Source: Gordonia effusa NBRC 100432 (GTDB lineage Bacteria > Actinomycetota > Actinomycetes > Mycobacteriales > Mycobacteriaceae). From it: a stretch of DNA of 64,000 nucleotides. The DNA is taken from assembly GCF_000241305.1 (NCBI RefSeq), contig NZ_BAEH01000096.1, forward strand, positions 1 through 64,000, written 5' to 3'. The notes under the pieces are model-generated. The model saw only the letters and a list, made by a program, of their open reading frames with translations. It searched no databases and was not told the origin of the DNA. Shown here one piece after another: positions 9,748 to 24,700 of the stretch. How positions within the stretch are numbered: the stretch's first letter is position 1; each line of letters begins with the position of its first letter. A program made the position numbers and the translations under genes.

Positions 9748-12700
9748 TCAAGTGTCCGATGGATCGGTGACGCGCGACGCGGTGGTACCAGACCCCGCGG
9801 CGACCGCACTCATCTTCGCCGACCGCGAAGTGTCCTATGGCGAGTTCGATGCGCGCGTGGCCGCCGTCACCGAAGAGTTGATCGGCAGCGGTGTCGGTCC
9901 GGAAGTCGCGGTGGCAGTGTGTATTCCGCGTTCGGTGGAGATGCTGGTGGCTATCCATGCGATCGTTGCGGCCGGCGGACAGTATGTGCCGATCGATACC
10001 GATGCGCCGGCCGAGCGGGTTCGTTACATGCTCGCCATCGCCGACGCTGGTGTATTGCTCGTCTCCGCCGAGACTGCGGCGGGTGAGGTCGCGGAGGTGG
10101 CGGGCGAGAGCGGCGTGCCGGTACGAATAGTCGACGCCAGCGGTGATCTGCCACTGGACATACGTGCGGCCGGCGACGCCCCGACGCCGGCTCCGCTGCG
10201 ACCCGACCATGCCGCCTATACGTTGTTCACCTCGGGGTCGACCGGCCGCCCAAAGGGAGTGACGGTGTCGCATAACTCGATCCGCAACCGGATCGCGTGG
10301 ATGCAGGACGCGTTGCCGATCGGGCCAGGTGATGTGGTGTTGCAGAAAACGCCGTATACCTTCGACGTGTCGATCCCAGAGCTGTTCTGGCCCTTGCTCA
10401 CTGGCGCGACCCTGGTCATCGCCGAACACGGGCGTCACGGTGACCCGCGGTATCTGGCCGACATCATCGGCAGCCGCGGCGTCACGGTGACTCACTTCGT
10501 GCCGTCGATGCTCTCGGTCTTCCTCGATGTACTCGGTGACCGGATCAGCGATCTCACCTCCCTGCGGATCATGTTTACCTCCGGTGAAGCATTACCGTCC
10601 GCCATTGCGCAACGGGTGGTCTCGCGGCTTGCGCGGATCGAGCTGCACAACCTCTACGGCCCAACCGAGGCCGCCGTCGAGGTAACCCGGCATCAGGTCC
10701 GGCCGGGCGAGACGCTGGTACCTATCGGCAGGCCGGTCGCCAATACGACTGCCTACGTTCTTGATTCGCGGCTGCAGGTGGTTCCGGCCGGAGTGCCGGG
10801 CGAACTGTACCTGGGCGGCGCGCAGGTCGCGCGCGGTTACGCGGCCCAGCCGGGATTGTCGGCGGAACGTTTCGTCGCCGATCCGCTGGGCCTGCCCGGT
10901 GCACGGCTGTACCGGACCGGCGACCTCGTTCGCTGGAACACGTCCGGGGCAATCGAGTACCTGGGCCGCACCGACTTTCAGGTCAAACTGCGCGGTCAAC
11001 GCATCGAACTCGGCGAGATCGAATCGGTGCTCGCCTCAGCGCCCGGTGTGGTGCATGCCGCGGCGACTGTCGCGCGGACGTCGACCGGCGAATTCCTGGT
11101 CGGCTACGTCAGCCCCGCTGGCGTCGACCTCGCTCAGGTGGCCAACGCCGTCGCCGACGCGTTGCCGGAGTACATGCGGCCCAGCCAGTGGGTGACACTC
11201 GACGAGATGCCGTTGTCGACCGCCGGCAAGGTCAATCGAAAAGCGTTGCCCGAACCTGAGATCGGCTCCCTGGTAGCCGACTTCGTCGCGGCCGGAACCG
11301 AATTGGAGGCGACGGTCGCCGCGGTGTTCGCCGAGGTGCTCGGCACCGAACCGATCAGCGTCGTCGAATCCTTCTTCGATCTCGGTGGCAACTCATTGTC
11401 GGCAACGCGGGTGGTGGCTCGGCTGTCCGACGCAATCGACGCCGACGTTACGGTTCGCGACCTCTTCGATGCGCCGACCGTTCGCGCGTTGGCCGAGCGG
11501 GTCGGGGAGATCACCGGCACCGCGCTGGCACCGGTGACGCGGATTGACCCGCGTCCCGACTTGGTGCCGCTATCCTTTGCGCAGCAACGGATCTGGTTCA
11601 TCAACCAGTTCGATCCGGAATCGTCGGCCTACAATATCCCGGCGGTGCTGCGGCTGACCGGCCGACTGGATGTGGACGCGTTGCAGGCTGCGGTCGTCGA
11701 CGTCGTGGTACGGCACGAGGTATTGCGCACCGTCTATCCGACCGTCGATGGTGTTCCCCGGCAACAGGTTTGCGATTCGGCCGACGTCGCCTCTCGGCTC
11801 GATTGGGCAATTGTTGACTCTACCGATGCCCTCGAGCGCGCCGTCGTGGCGGGATTTGATGTATCGACCCAATGGCCGTTGCGGGCGCGGCTGGTCCGAG
11901 TCTCCGACGACGAGCACGTACTCGCCGTCGTCGCACACCACATCGGCGCGGACGGTGAGTCGATGACACCGCTGGTGCGCGATGTCGTCGCGGCGTATAT
12001 CGCGCGCAGCGCCCGGCAAGCTCCCGCCTGGGAGCCGTTGACGGTACAGTTCGCTGATTTCGCGATCTGGCAGCATGAGGTCCTTGGCTCGCCGAACGAC
12101 GCCGAGTCTGTTGTCGGTAAACAACTTTCCTACTGGAGCAGCCACCTGGACGGGTTGCCCGACGCGCTTTCCCTACCGACTGATCATCCGCGCCCGAGGG
12201 CGGCTGACTATGCGGGGGGAGTGGTATCGGTCGAGATCGACCGGATAGTGGCCGACCGGATCACCGAGTTGGCCGCACAGCGCGGAGTCACCACGTTCAT
12301 GGTGCTGCACGCCGCGTTCGCCCTGTTGTTGGCGCGGCTGTCGGCGACCGACGATATCGCGATAGCGACCCCGATCGCCGGGCGAGGCCAACGTGAACTC
12401 GAAGCTGTCGTCGGCATGTTCGTCAATACTTTGGTGCTACGCACCGCAGTCGATGGCACGGGATCATTCGCCGATTTGCTCGACCAGGTGCGAACGGTCG
12501 ACCTGGATGCGTACGCACATGCCGATGTTCCATTCGAGACCGTCGTCGAGGCACTGAATCCGATTCGCTCCGAAGCGTTCTCGCCGCTCGCTCAGGTGAT
12601 GCTGTCCTTCGACCCGGCAGCGTCGGCCAGTAGTGGCGCAGCGGCGCTCGGTGAGCTGACCGTTGCCCCGATGCAACCACCGGAGGTGACTTCGCAACTC

Positions 12701-15700
12701 GATCTCACCCTCACTGTGATGACCAGTCCGGATGGCCCGTGGAATATGTCCCTCGTCTACGCGACGGCTCTGTTCGCGCCAGACTCGATGCGGCTGTTCC
12801 TCGACCGACTGACTCGAGTGTTGGGCGAGGTGACAGCGGCGCCGGAAGCGCTGATCGGAGAGATCCCGATCGGCGATACCGACGAGAGCCGTGCTCTCGC
12901 GCGCGTCGCCCAGGGTGACGTCGTTGATGTGACTGGTTCACCCGCAACAGGTTTGACCGCGCCGTCCACCGCGCGGATTCCGGCGGCGAACGCGCTGCGC
13001 TACGACGAACGCAGTGTGACCTACGCGGAATTTGATGCGCGGGTGGCCACGCTCGGCCGCGAACTCATCGCCGCGGGCGTGGGGCCGGATGTCGCGGTCG
13101 CCGTATGTCTACCGCGTTCGGTGGAAATGCTGGTCGCCATTCACGCCATCCTCGCGGCCGGCGGCCAATACGTGCCGATCGATACCGAAGCGCCGGCCGA
13201 GCGGGCCGAGTTTATGTTGCGTCGCTCGGGTGCGGCGCTGCTCGCGGTAGCGGTCGATGCCGAGGTGCCGTCGGTCGCTGCCGCGGCCGATCAGGTGGGT
13301 ATCCCGACCATACGGGTGGATTCTACTGTGCCGGTTGCCAGTTCGGTCGTGCCGATCGACGAGTCCGAACTACTGGCACCGATCCGCCCCGACAACGCCG
13401 CCTATACCCTGTTTACCTCGGGATCGACGGGGGTGCCCAAGGGGGTCACCGTGTCCAGGGCGTCGGTATACAACCGATTGCGTTGGGGTTTGGCGGAATT
13501 CGGTTGGGGGCCCGACGATCGAGTGATCCTGAAGACCCCCTATACCTTTGACGTCTCGGTCCCCGAACTGTTCGCTCCCTTGCTCGTCGGAGCGACGGTG
13601 GTGATCGCACGCCCCGGTGGTCATGCCGAACCCGCGTATATCGCCGAGTTGATCGCCGCCACCTCGGCGACATCGGTGCATTTTGTCCCTTCGATGCTGT
13701 CCGTGTTCGTCGATGTTCTCGCGCCCGAGCAGATCTCCGCACTGACGAGCCTTAGATGGGTGTTCGCCTCGGGAGAGGCACTGCCACCGGCCGTCGTGCA
13801 CAAGACCCACGCGCTTCTGCCAAATGTGGGTATTCACAACCTTTTCGGCCCAACGGAAGCGGCGGTCGAGGTCTCGTGGTCGGATGTGACCGAGGTATCC
13901 GAGCCGGTCACCATCGGCACGCCGGTCTGGAATACCACGACACATGTGCTCGACGCACGGTTACAGATGGTTCCGGTTGGCGTGCCGGGAGAGCTGTATC
14001 TGGGCGGTGTGCAGGTGGCACGCGGGTACGCGGCGGCCCCGGCTCTTACCGCCGATCGGTTTGTGGCCGACCCGTTCGGAATGCCCGGGTCCCGGCTGTA
14101 CCGGACCGGAGATCTGGTGCGGCGCACTGCTTCCGGCGAGATCGAGTACCTGGGGCGTACCGACTTCCAGGTGAAACTACGCGGCCAGCGGATCGAATTG
14201 GGCGAGATCGAAGCGGTGCTGTCGGCGGCCCCCGGCGTGGTGCACGCAGCCGCTACCGTGGCATCCGATCCCGCGGGCGGGCAGCATCTGGTGGGTTATG
14301 TGAGCCCGGCCTCCGTCGATGTGGACGCGGTACGGGTCGCGGCGACCGAATCGCTGCCGGTGTATATGGTGCCGTCGGTCTGGGTGGCTTTCGACGACGT
14401 GAAACTGAATTCGGCTGGCAAACTGGATCGCCGGGCGCTACCCGATCCGGTGTTTACCAGCGATGACTATGTTGGGCCGGAGTCGACGACCGAAGCCGAA
14501 CTGGCCATTGCGTTCGCAGAAGTACTTGGTGCCGAACAGATTTCGGTCACCGCGGGATTCTTTGACATCGGCGGCAACTCGTTGTCGGCGATGCGCCTGG
14601 CAGCGCGAGCCGCCGATATCCTCGATGCCGAGGTGTCGGTACGCGATCTCTTTGAGACGCCGACCGTACGCGGGCTGGCTGGCCGAATCGAGGCCGGCAG
14701 CCGCCGCGGAGTTCGGCTGACGCCTATGCCGCGTCCGGAGTACATCCCATTGTCCGCGGCGCAGCAGCGTATGTGGTTCATCAATCAGTTCGATACGTCG
14801 TCGGCCCTCTACAACATCCCGATGCCGATGAATCTGCCCGGCGACGTCGACCTGGATGCGTTGGTGGCCGCCCTCGGCGACGTAATCGAGCGGCACGAAG
14901 TCCTGCGCACCGTCTACCCGACAGTCGATGGCAAGCCGTACCAGCGGATCGTGCCCGCGAGCGAGGCCCGTGGTTTGGTGGATTGGGCCGTGGTGGATAC
15001 CGCCGCCGAACTCGAACTCAGTGCGGGACAAGGGTTCGACGTTACTACCAGCCTGCCGATCCGGGCGCGTGCCAGTCGAATCGATGACGCCAGAACCGAA
15101 GTACTCGTCACCGTGCACCACATTGCCTTCGACGGTGAGTCCACCAGGGTCTTCGTCGACGATATGTTCGCTGCCTACTTGCGTCGCACCGATCCGACGG
15201 CACCGCCGCTCGCTCCGCTGCCCGTGCAGTACGCGGATTATGCACTGTGGCAGGCACAGGTTTTGGGTAGCGCCGATGATCGGGAGTCGGCGCTGGGGCG
15301 GCAACTCGCGCACTGGAGCCGCGCCCTCGCCGGTATTCCGGCTGTCACCGATCTGCCGGCCGACCGCCCTCGGCCAGCGGTGCTCGATACGGCTGGCGCA
15401 AGCTTGCCGACAACGATTCCGGCGCAGATCGTTGACGGTGTCACTGATCTCGCGAGTTCGTCCGGTGTCACCCATTTCATGATTTGGCATGCGTCCCTGG
15501 CGATTACCGTCGCGAGTCTCGCCGCGACCGACGACGTGGTGATTGGCACTCCGATCGCCGGACGCACCGACAGCGCGCTCGAACGTCTCGTCGGCATGTT
15601 CGTCAATACGCTTGTGTTGCGTAGTCATGTCGACCCGGGAATGACCGTCGCCGAGCTGATCGACGGGGTGCGCGCCACCGACGTGGATGCATTCGCCAAT

Positions 15701-18700
15701 TCTGATGTCCTTTTCGAGCAACTCGTGGAGCAACTGGCACCCGAGCGATCAACCTCGCATACGCCCCTCTTCCAGATCGCGCTGACACATTTCGCCGGCG
15801 CGGAGTCGGGGGAAGCCGAATCGGGCCCGGCTCCCGATGTCGAGGCGAAAGTCGATCTCACGGTGACCGTCGTCGAAAGCGCGGCCGGTACGAGTGTCGA
15901 ATATGTCTACGCCACAGCGCTATTCGACGAACCGACGATTGCGCGATTCGCCGCGGTCCACCAACGAGTGCTGGCGGCCATGATCGCCGATCCGCAGATG
16001 GCCGTCGGCGACATCGATATCGTCGGCGAGTCCGCCGCGACGGTGGTGCCGGTACGCGAGCCGGTCACGCACCACGCGGTTACCGCGCTCGCCGCCGGTT
16101 CGGCCGAGGACGGCACGCTGGTTTCTCTTCTCGCGCAACGTGATCTGGACCCGACTCATCCGGCGATCATTTGCGCCGATGTCGAACTCAGCTACCGCGA
16201 ATTCGAGGAGCGGACCAATGCGGTTGCGCGATCATTGCTGTCGCGCGGCGCCGCGCCCGACGATGTCATCGCGGTGGGACTCGAGCGCTCGGTGGAATCG
16301 GTTGTCGCCGTCTGGGGTGTCATCAAATCGGGTGCCGCGTATCTACCAATTGATCCCGCGTATCCCGCCGAACGCATCGCGTACATGCTCTCCGATTCGT
16401 CGGTGCGGTTGGGCATCACCGTCGACGCGTTACGCGATCGATTCCCGGCCGGCGAATGCGAATGGGTCGATCTGGGTGAGCTGGCGGCGGGAACCGCGAC
16501 GCCGATCGCCCCGACCGAACGCAATGGTTCGGTGCGGCTCGACAGCCTCGCCTATCTGATCTACACCTCGGGGTCCACCGGACGACCGAAGGCTGTCGGA
16601 GTCAGTAACACCGGTATCGCCGATCTCGTTGCCGCACACGCGAAGGTGACCGGTGCGCGCGACGACGACCCGGATACTCGCGTGCTCCACGTGGCGTCAC
16701 CGAGTTTCGACGCGGCATTCTTCGAAATGATCTGGGCTATCGCCGCCGGACACACGCTTGTCGTCGCTCCGCATGCCGCGTATGCCGGCGACGCGCTCGG
16801 CGCGGTGTTGTCGGAGGGCGAAGTGACCGACATGGTCATCACCCCGTCGGTGTTGGCGTCGGTCGACCCCGACCACGCGGAGACCGTGCGAAATCTGGCA
16901 ACGGCCGGCGAAGCGTGCCCGCCCGAACTCGTGGAGCGTTTCAGCGCTCGTGGCAGGCGGATCTTCAATTTCTACGGTCCATCCGAGACGACGGTGTGGG
17001 CGACCCGCTCTCGAATGACGCCGGGCAAGCCGGTGACCATCGGCCGCGCGATCGGCGGCTTCACGGCACGCGTGCTCAACCAACGGTTGCGTCCGGTGCC
17101 GGCCGGTGTGGTTGGCGAACTCTATTTGTCCGCACCGGGATTGGCGCGCGGCTACCTCGGCCGGGCGGGTCTGACCGCATCGCGTTTCGTCGCCGATCCA
17201 TTCGGTGCGCCGGGAGAGCGGATGTACGCGACCGGCGACATGGTGCGCCTTGCCGAGTCCGGTGATCTGGAGTTCGCCGGCCGCGCCGATCATCAGGTGA
17301 AAATCAATGGCCAGCGTGTCGAATTGGGTGAGATCGAGTCGGTGCTGGCCGATCAGCCTGCTGTGGCGCAGGCTGTTGTGATCGGCGTGTCCGATGAGGA
17401 ATCGGGCCGTACTCGGTTGGTCGCCTATCTGGTCGGTGGCGGCGATGTCGACATTCACGCGGTGGAAAGTGCTGTGGCGCAACGTCTCGCGGCGCATATG
17501 GTGCCGTCTAAGACGGTGCTGATCGACGCGATTCCGCTGACACCCGCGGGAAAACTTGACCGGCGGGCCCTGCCGGAGGTGAGCTTTTCCTCCGAGGCAT
17601 CCTATGTCGCGCCGGACTCCGAGCCAGAGCGCAAACTGGCCGGGATAGTCTCGGCACTGCTCGGCCGGGACCGCGTGAGCGTGACCGAGTCCTTCTTCGC
17701 GATGGGTGGCGACTCCATCATGTCGATCCAGCTCGCATCCGCGGCGAAGTCGGTCGGACTTACCTTGTCGCCGCGAGAAATATTCGAGCACAAGACAATT
17801 CGTGCGATGGCACGATCGGTCGGAACCGCTGCCGCGTTGGTTCCGCTGGAAGAGCTGGCTGGCGGGCCGACCGGCGAACTGGTGTTGACGCCGATCACTT
17901 CGTGGATGATCGAACACGCGGACTCGGCCGCTGATTTCGCTGACTTCTCGCAGTCAACCGTGCTGCGATTGCCGGCCGGTGGTACCGCCGGAGACGTCAA
18001 GGCTGTTCTCGCGGCCGTTGTCGCCAGCCATCCGATGACCAGCGCCAGCTTGCGGCCGACGGATTCAGGCTGGACGATGACCGCCGGCGGGGCATTTGAT
18101 GCCGATGCCGCGGTGACTGAGACGGTAACCCCGAATCCGTTCGATGTGCTCGCCGACGCTCACCGGTCCGCATTGCGGGAGCTCGACCCGACCGCTGGCC
18201 GGGTAATGCACGCGGTGGTGGTCCATGACGGCTCGGGCGGAGAAGGACGAGTGGTCCTCGTCGCCCATCACTTGAGCGTGGATGCGGTGTCGTGGCCGAT
18301 CCTGATTGAGGATCTGGCGACCGCGTGGTCCCAACATACTGCCGGACAACAGATTTCACTTCGGCCCGAGGGTACTTCGATGCGTCGCTGGGCGCAGTTA
18401 CTCGTGGATTCAGTAGAGGCCCGCGCGGCCGAGACCAGTTTTTGGCTACGGAGGCTTCCGACGGCCCCGACGTTCGGCACAGCATTCGATCGCGTCCGCG
18501 ACCGCCAGCATACGACGCGGACGGTGTCGCATCTCGTCGATTCTGCGACCTCGGAAGCATTATTGACCTCGGTTCCCGAGGCTTTCAGCGGCAATGTCAA
18601 TGACGCTCTGCTCGCGGCTCTCGCACGCGCGGTCCGCGGTTGGCAGGACGACCGCGGTCTCGACCGCGACGGTCCGGTGTCGATTTTGCTCGAAGGACAT

Positions 18701-21700
18701 GGCCGCGAAGAACAGATCGCCGCGCGCGGCGAACGAGATACCCGACGAGCGGCCGACCTTTCGCGAACGGTCGGCTGGTTCACCACCATCGCCCCGGTGT
18801 CGATCGATCCGTCGGGGGATGCGGTTCGAACTGTCAAGGCGGCCAAGGAAGAACGTCTCGCGACGCCCGACCACGGCATCGGATTCGGGATTCTGCGCTA
18901 TAACGCTGACGGCGCCGTGAGTGCACGGACGCTGCCCGAGATCGGATTCAACTACCTCGGTAATACCGGTGGTGGAGCGCCGGAGACCGAAGGGCTCGTC
19001 GACGCACTCTTGCCGGTGCCGGACGCGCCGGCGTTACCGGGTTCTCATCGTGGCGCCATGATCGCGCCCAATGCGCTGAGCATCAACGCCGCTGCCGTCG
19101 CGAGCCCGGAGGGACGAGTCTTAGCCGCCGACTTTTCCTACGCGCCAGGCGTATTGACCGATGACGACGTCACCGATATCGCGCGGCGCTGGCATGAGGA
19201 ACTACGCGAGATCGTGGACTATGGCGCACGCGTAGGCGATCCGGGTCCGAGCCCGTCCGATGTGCCGGGGGCGGCGGTCACTCAGGACGACCTCGACGCG
19301 GTGGCGAAATCGTATCCGGGCGCGGTCATCTGGCCGCTGGCACCGTTGCAGCAGGGGCTGTATTTCCAGGCGGAGATAACGGCGGCCGGCTCGGATGAAG
19401 TCGATGCCTATGTGACACAGGCGATTCTGCGCCTGGGCGGCGAGCTGGATATCGAACGCCTACGATCAGCGGCGCAGGGGCTGTTGGCAGCTCACCGCGT
19501 GCTCCGATCAGCTTATATCCGTACCGGCAGCGGCGCGGTCGTCGCGGTGGTGCCCGACGTCGTGGAACTCCCGTGGTCGGTGGTGGAGATCGATGAATTC
19601 GATGCCGAGCGGGTCGCGGCGATTGCCCGTGCCGAAGAACGAACGCCGTTCGATATGGCTGTGCCGCCGCTTGTGCGGTTCGTTCTCGTGCGACATGGTG
19701 ACACCGCGAGTTTGATCATCACGAACCACCATATTTTGCTCGACGGATGGTCGGGACCGTTGGTACTCGCGGACTTGCTCGCGCTGTACGCGACCGGTGC
19801 GACTCATACCGGGCAGCACGCGTCAGCGGACTTCGGCGACTATCTCGCGTGGGTCAGCCGTATCGACCGGGCCGACGGACTGGCCGCGTGGGAGGCGGTC
19901 CTCGCGCCATCGGATGGCGCTACCCTGGTCGCCGCCGGTGCCAGCGTCACCGCCGATGACTTGCCGCAGAATCACATTCGACGCCTGTCGCCGGATCTCA
20001 CGCACCGCATCGAGCAACTTGCCCGCAGTCGTGACATCACGCCGTCTAGCGTGTTGCAGTTCGCCTGGGCCGTTCTACTGTCCCGACTGACCGGCAATCA
20101 GGTGGTTGCCTTCGGCGAGACGGTGTCCGGCCGCCCCGCCGACCTCGACGGTGTCGAGACGATGGCCGGTCTGTTCATCAATACGCTGCCGACCGTCGTC
20201 GACGTCGATCCCGGGCGCAGCATCGGCGATGTGTTGGACAAGATGCGCGCCGACAAGATCGCGGTACTCGATCACCAGCACATCACGCTGCCGGAACTTA
20301 TCGCGCAGACCGGCAATTCGGTGCTCTTCGATACGCTCACGGTATACGAGTCGTATCCGATGAATACCGAGTCGCTCTCGAGTGTCGACGCCGCGTTGAC
20401 CGGTGGACTCGCGGTCACCGACGTGATAGCCACGGACGCAACCCATTACCCATTGACGTTGATCGCAGCTCCCGTTCCCGACGGACTGGAAATCAAGATC
20501 ACTTATCTGGCAACAGCTTTCAGTGCTGAGCGGATCGCCGTATTCGAGCGAAGCCTCGAACAGATTCTGTTGGCCGCAACCGCCGATCCGCAGGTTTTGA
20601 CCGCTGATATCTCGTTGCTGGACGGTGCTGATCGGGACGTCATCGATTCGTGGTCGGTTGGCATGCCGGCCGATACGCCGGTACAGACCCTCGGCGACGC
20701 GGTGGCGCAGCGGTGTGCGGCGACACCGGGTGCTTCCGCCCTGTGGTTCGCCGACCGGAATGTCACTTACCGTGAGTTCGGCGCGCGGGTGGCCGCCCTC
20801 GGCCGGACCTTGATCGCCGCCGGTGTCGGCCCGGATAGCGCTGTGGCGGTGTGTATTCCGCGGTCGGTCGAGTTGATGGTCGCGGTACACGGTGTCATCG
20901 CCGCCGGTGGGCAGTATGTGCCGGTGGATACCGAAGCGCCGGCCGATCGAGTCGAGTACATGTTGGCGACCGCTCGTGCGGGCCTGGTACTTGTCCACGG
21001 CGGACTGCCTACGCCGTCCGCATTGCGCGGTTCCTCCGTTAGAACGATTGCGGTTGACGCATCGAGTGCTATTGATCTGGCCACGCCGCCGATCACCGAC
21101 CGCGATCGAATCGCGCCAGTGCACCCGGACAACGCGGCCTACACCTTATTCACCTCCGGCTCGACCGGACGGCCCAAAGGCGTAACGGTGAGCCACCGGT
21201 CGGTGAGTAACCGGTTGCGCTGGGGTCTGGCCGAATATCCTTGGGGCCCAACGGATCGGATCGTGCTCAAGACGCCGTACACCTTCGATGTGTCAGTACC
21301 GGAAATGTTCGCTCCGCTGCTCGCCGGAGCCACCGTGGTGATCGCGGCACCGGGCGGACATACCGATCCCAACTATCTGGTCGATTTGCTGGCGCGTACA
21401 TCGGCGACATCGGTTCACTTTGTGCCGTCGATGCTTTCGGTCTTCGTCGACGTGGTCGACGCCCAGCGGATCGCCGCACTGTCATCGCTGAAATGGGTCT
21501 TCGCCTCCGGTGAGGCGTTGCCCGCCGCGACCGTCCACCAGGTGCACGCGGTATTGCCGAAGGTGGGCATTCACAATCTCTTCGGCCCAACCGAGGCCGC
21601 CGTCGAGGTCTCGTATTCGGATGTGACGCGGGTCGCCGACGTTGTGACGATCGGTCGCCCGGTATGGAATACCGCGACCTACGTTCTGGATGCGAAGCTG

Positions 21701-24700
21701 CGTAAAGTGCCGCCCGGTGTGCCAGGGGAGCTGTATCTCGGCGGTGTCCAGCTGGCGCGTGGATATGCCGGGGCGCCGTCCCTGACGGCGGACCGATTTG
21801 TCGCCGACCCGTTCGGAACTCCGGGCGCTCGGCTGTACCGCACCGGAGATCTGGTGCGGTGGAACACTAGTGGTGAGGTCGAGTACCTGGGCCGCACGGA
21901 TTTCCAAGTGAAACTGCGCGGACAGCGGATCGAACTCGGCGAGGTAGAGGCCGCACTGGCCACCGCGCCGGGTGTCGTACATGCCGCCGCGACGGTGGTC
22001 ACGGCACCTGATGGCGGGCAGCATTTGGTCGCGTATCTGGCCGGTTCCGAAGCGGGACATACCGCCGTCGATCTCGACGCCGTGAAAAAGTCGATCGCCG
22101 CCCGCCTGCCCGACTATATGCGCCCGACGATGTGGTCGGTTCTCAGTGACGTTCCGCTGGGCAGCACAGGCAAACTCGACCGCCGGGCATTACCGGAACC
22201 GGAATTCGTCGCAGGCGAGTACGTCGCACCGGCAACCGTCACCGAACAGACCGTCGCGGAGATCATTTCCGACGTCCTCGGCGTCGAGCAGGTCAGTGTC
22301 ACCGAATCGTTCTTCGAGCTTGGTGGTAACTCGTTGTCGGCGATACGCGTCGCGGCGCGGGTGAGCACCGCGCTGAACGCTGACCTTTCGGTACGGGACG
22401 TCTTCGAAGCGGCGACTGTTCGTCAGTTGGCTGCCGCGGCCGACGAGCGCGGTGTGGCGCTGCCGCCGGTCACCGCGGTCAGCGAACGTCCCGAGCGCAT
22501 TCCGCTTTCCTTTGCGCAGCAACGGATGTGGTTCATCAACCAATTCGATCCCGAATCGCCGACCTACAACGTGCCATCGGTCATGCGACTGAGCGGTGCC
22601 CTCGACGTAGACGCCCTGCGTGCCGCTGCGATAGATCTTCTCGTCCGGCACGAGGTGTTGCGCACCACGTTCCCCGCTGACGGTGGCGTGCCGTTCCAGT
22701 CGGCGTCGTCGGCTCAGACAGTTGCCGGAGAAATCGACTGGGCAGTCGTCAGTAGCCAGAGCGAGATCGAGCGGGCAGTGACCGAAGGCTTCGACGTTAC
22801 GCGCCGATGGCCGATCAGATTCCGGCTCTGGCAAGTCAATTCGGATGAAGCCGTGTTGGCCGTCGTCGCCCATCACATCGCCGTCGACGGTGAGTCACGG
22901 GGCCCCCTGATCACCGATATGGCATTGGCATACGCGGCACGGCGCGGCGGTAGCGAGCCGTCATTCGTTCCCCTTCCGGTGCAGTTTTCCGACTACGCGA
23001 TCTGGCAGCGCGATGTCCTGGGAAGTCGCGATGATGCGGATTCGGTTGTGGGAAAACAACTTTCCTATTGGACCGATCAGCTGGCCGGGCTACCCGACGT
23101 GCTGGAGTTGCCCACCGATCGGCCTCGGCCGGCGGTCGCGAGCCATCGCGGCGCCGCGGTGGAGTTCGAGATACCCGCCGAGGTCGCGGTCCGGATCGCC
23201 GATACCGCGGCCGAACTCGGAGCTTCCGGTTTCATGGTGGTACACGCCGCGTTGTCGGTGCTGCTCGCCCGGATGTCGGGCACCACCGACATCGCGGTCG
23301 GCACACCCGTCGCCGGACGTGGACAAGCCGTGCTCGATCCGTTGGTCGGCATGTTCGTCAACACGTTGGTGTTGCGCAACGAGATTGACCTGGCGGAGAG
23401 TTTCACGGATCTGGTCGGCCGGGTGCGGGCGACCGACTTGGAAGCGATGGCCAACGCCGACGTTCCATTCGAATCCGTCGTTGAGGCGACCAGTCCGGTG
23501 CGGTCGGAGGCATTCGCTCCACTATCGCAAGTATGGCTGACCCTTGACTCGGAGGTGTTGCCGGAGTTCGCGACCGCATCGGCCGCCGTCGATGTCGGCG
23601 GTCTGAGGATCGCGCCGGTCGGCATCGAGGAGATTCCGGCCAAGGTAGACCTGTTGGTGGGGCTGGCAGCGTCGATCGCCGGGCAACCGACCCGTGGGTC
23701 GATTACCTACGCGACCGATCTGTTCGATGCTGCGACGGTGGCGACGTTCGGGCGACGGTTCGTCCAACTGCTCGGCGAATTGACCGCCGACAGCGCACGT
23801 CCCGTCGGCGACGCGCTGCTGGTCGACGTTGACGAGTATCAACGGTCGCTGACCGCGCCGGTGACCAATACGGCCAACGCGAATAGATCGCTCGTAGATT
23901 TGTTCGCCTATTCCGTTGCGGCGCATGACGGCGCGGTCGCGGTGTCGGCGATGAACACGTCACTTGGCTATGTAGATCTGGACGATCGGTCGTCGGTGAT
24001 CGCGGCCGGGTTGGTGGCGCGTGGCGTGCGGCCCGGCGATTTGGTTGGTGTGGCGACGGCTCGGTCAGTCGATCTGGTCGCGACCATTCTCGGCGTACTG
24101 AAGGCCGGAGCCGCGTATCTGCCGTTAGACACCACCAACCCGGTGGAGCGGCTGGCATTCATTGTGTCCGACGCGGCGCCCACAGTGGTGGTGGCCGATG
24201 ATTCCAGTGCGGGACTTGAGCTTTGGGATCGACTTCCGGAGGGCACCGCCGTCGCCGACGTCACAGATCTCGCCGAATCTGGTGCGAATCACGTTCCGGT
24301 CCGGGTGCCCGCCGATGCGCGCGCCTATGTGATTTATACGTCGGGATCGACCGGTCGGCCAAAGGGCGTCGAGATCACCCACCGTGATGTGGTGACTCTG
24401 ATGGACACGGCGGCAGACGATTTCGAGTTCCGGGCCGATGACGTCTGGACGATGTTCCACTCGTATGCCTTCGACTTCTCCGTATGGGAGCTATGGGGAC
24501 CGCTGCTGTCCGGCGGCAGATTGGTGATCGTAGACCGCGACGTGGCACGCGACCCGGATGCGTTCGTCGGATTGCTTGTCCGCGAGCGCGTAACAGTGTT
24601 GTCGCAAACGCCGTCGGCGTTCTATCAATTCGCGCAGGCCCGACGTCGTGGAGTGGGCCGCGGCGACATGCCATTGTCGTTGCGGTACATCGTATTTGGC

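Noticed and set aside
9725-9760. Calling the NRPS split a pseudogene
   Set aside because: Both reading frames are long and intact and the junction has a coupled GTGAGTGA start/stop; a sequencing error cannot be excluded but decay is not shown.
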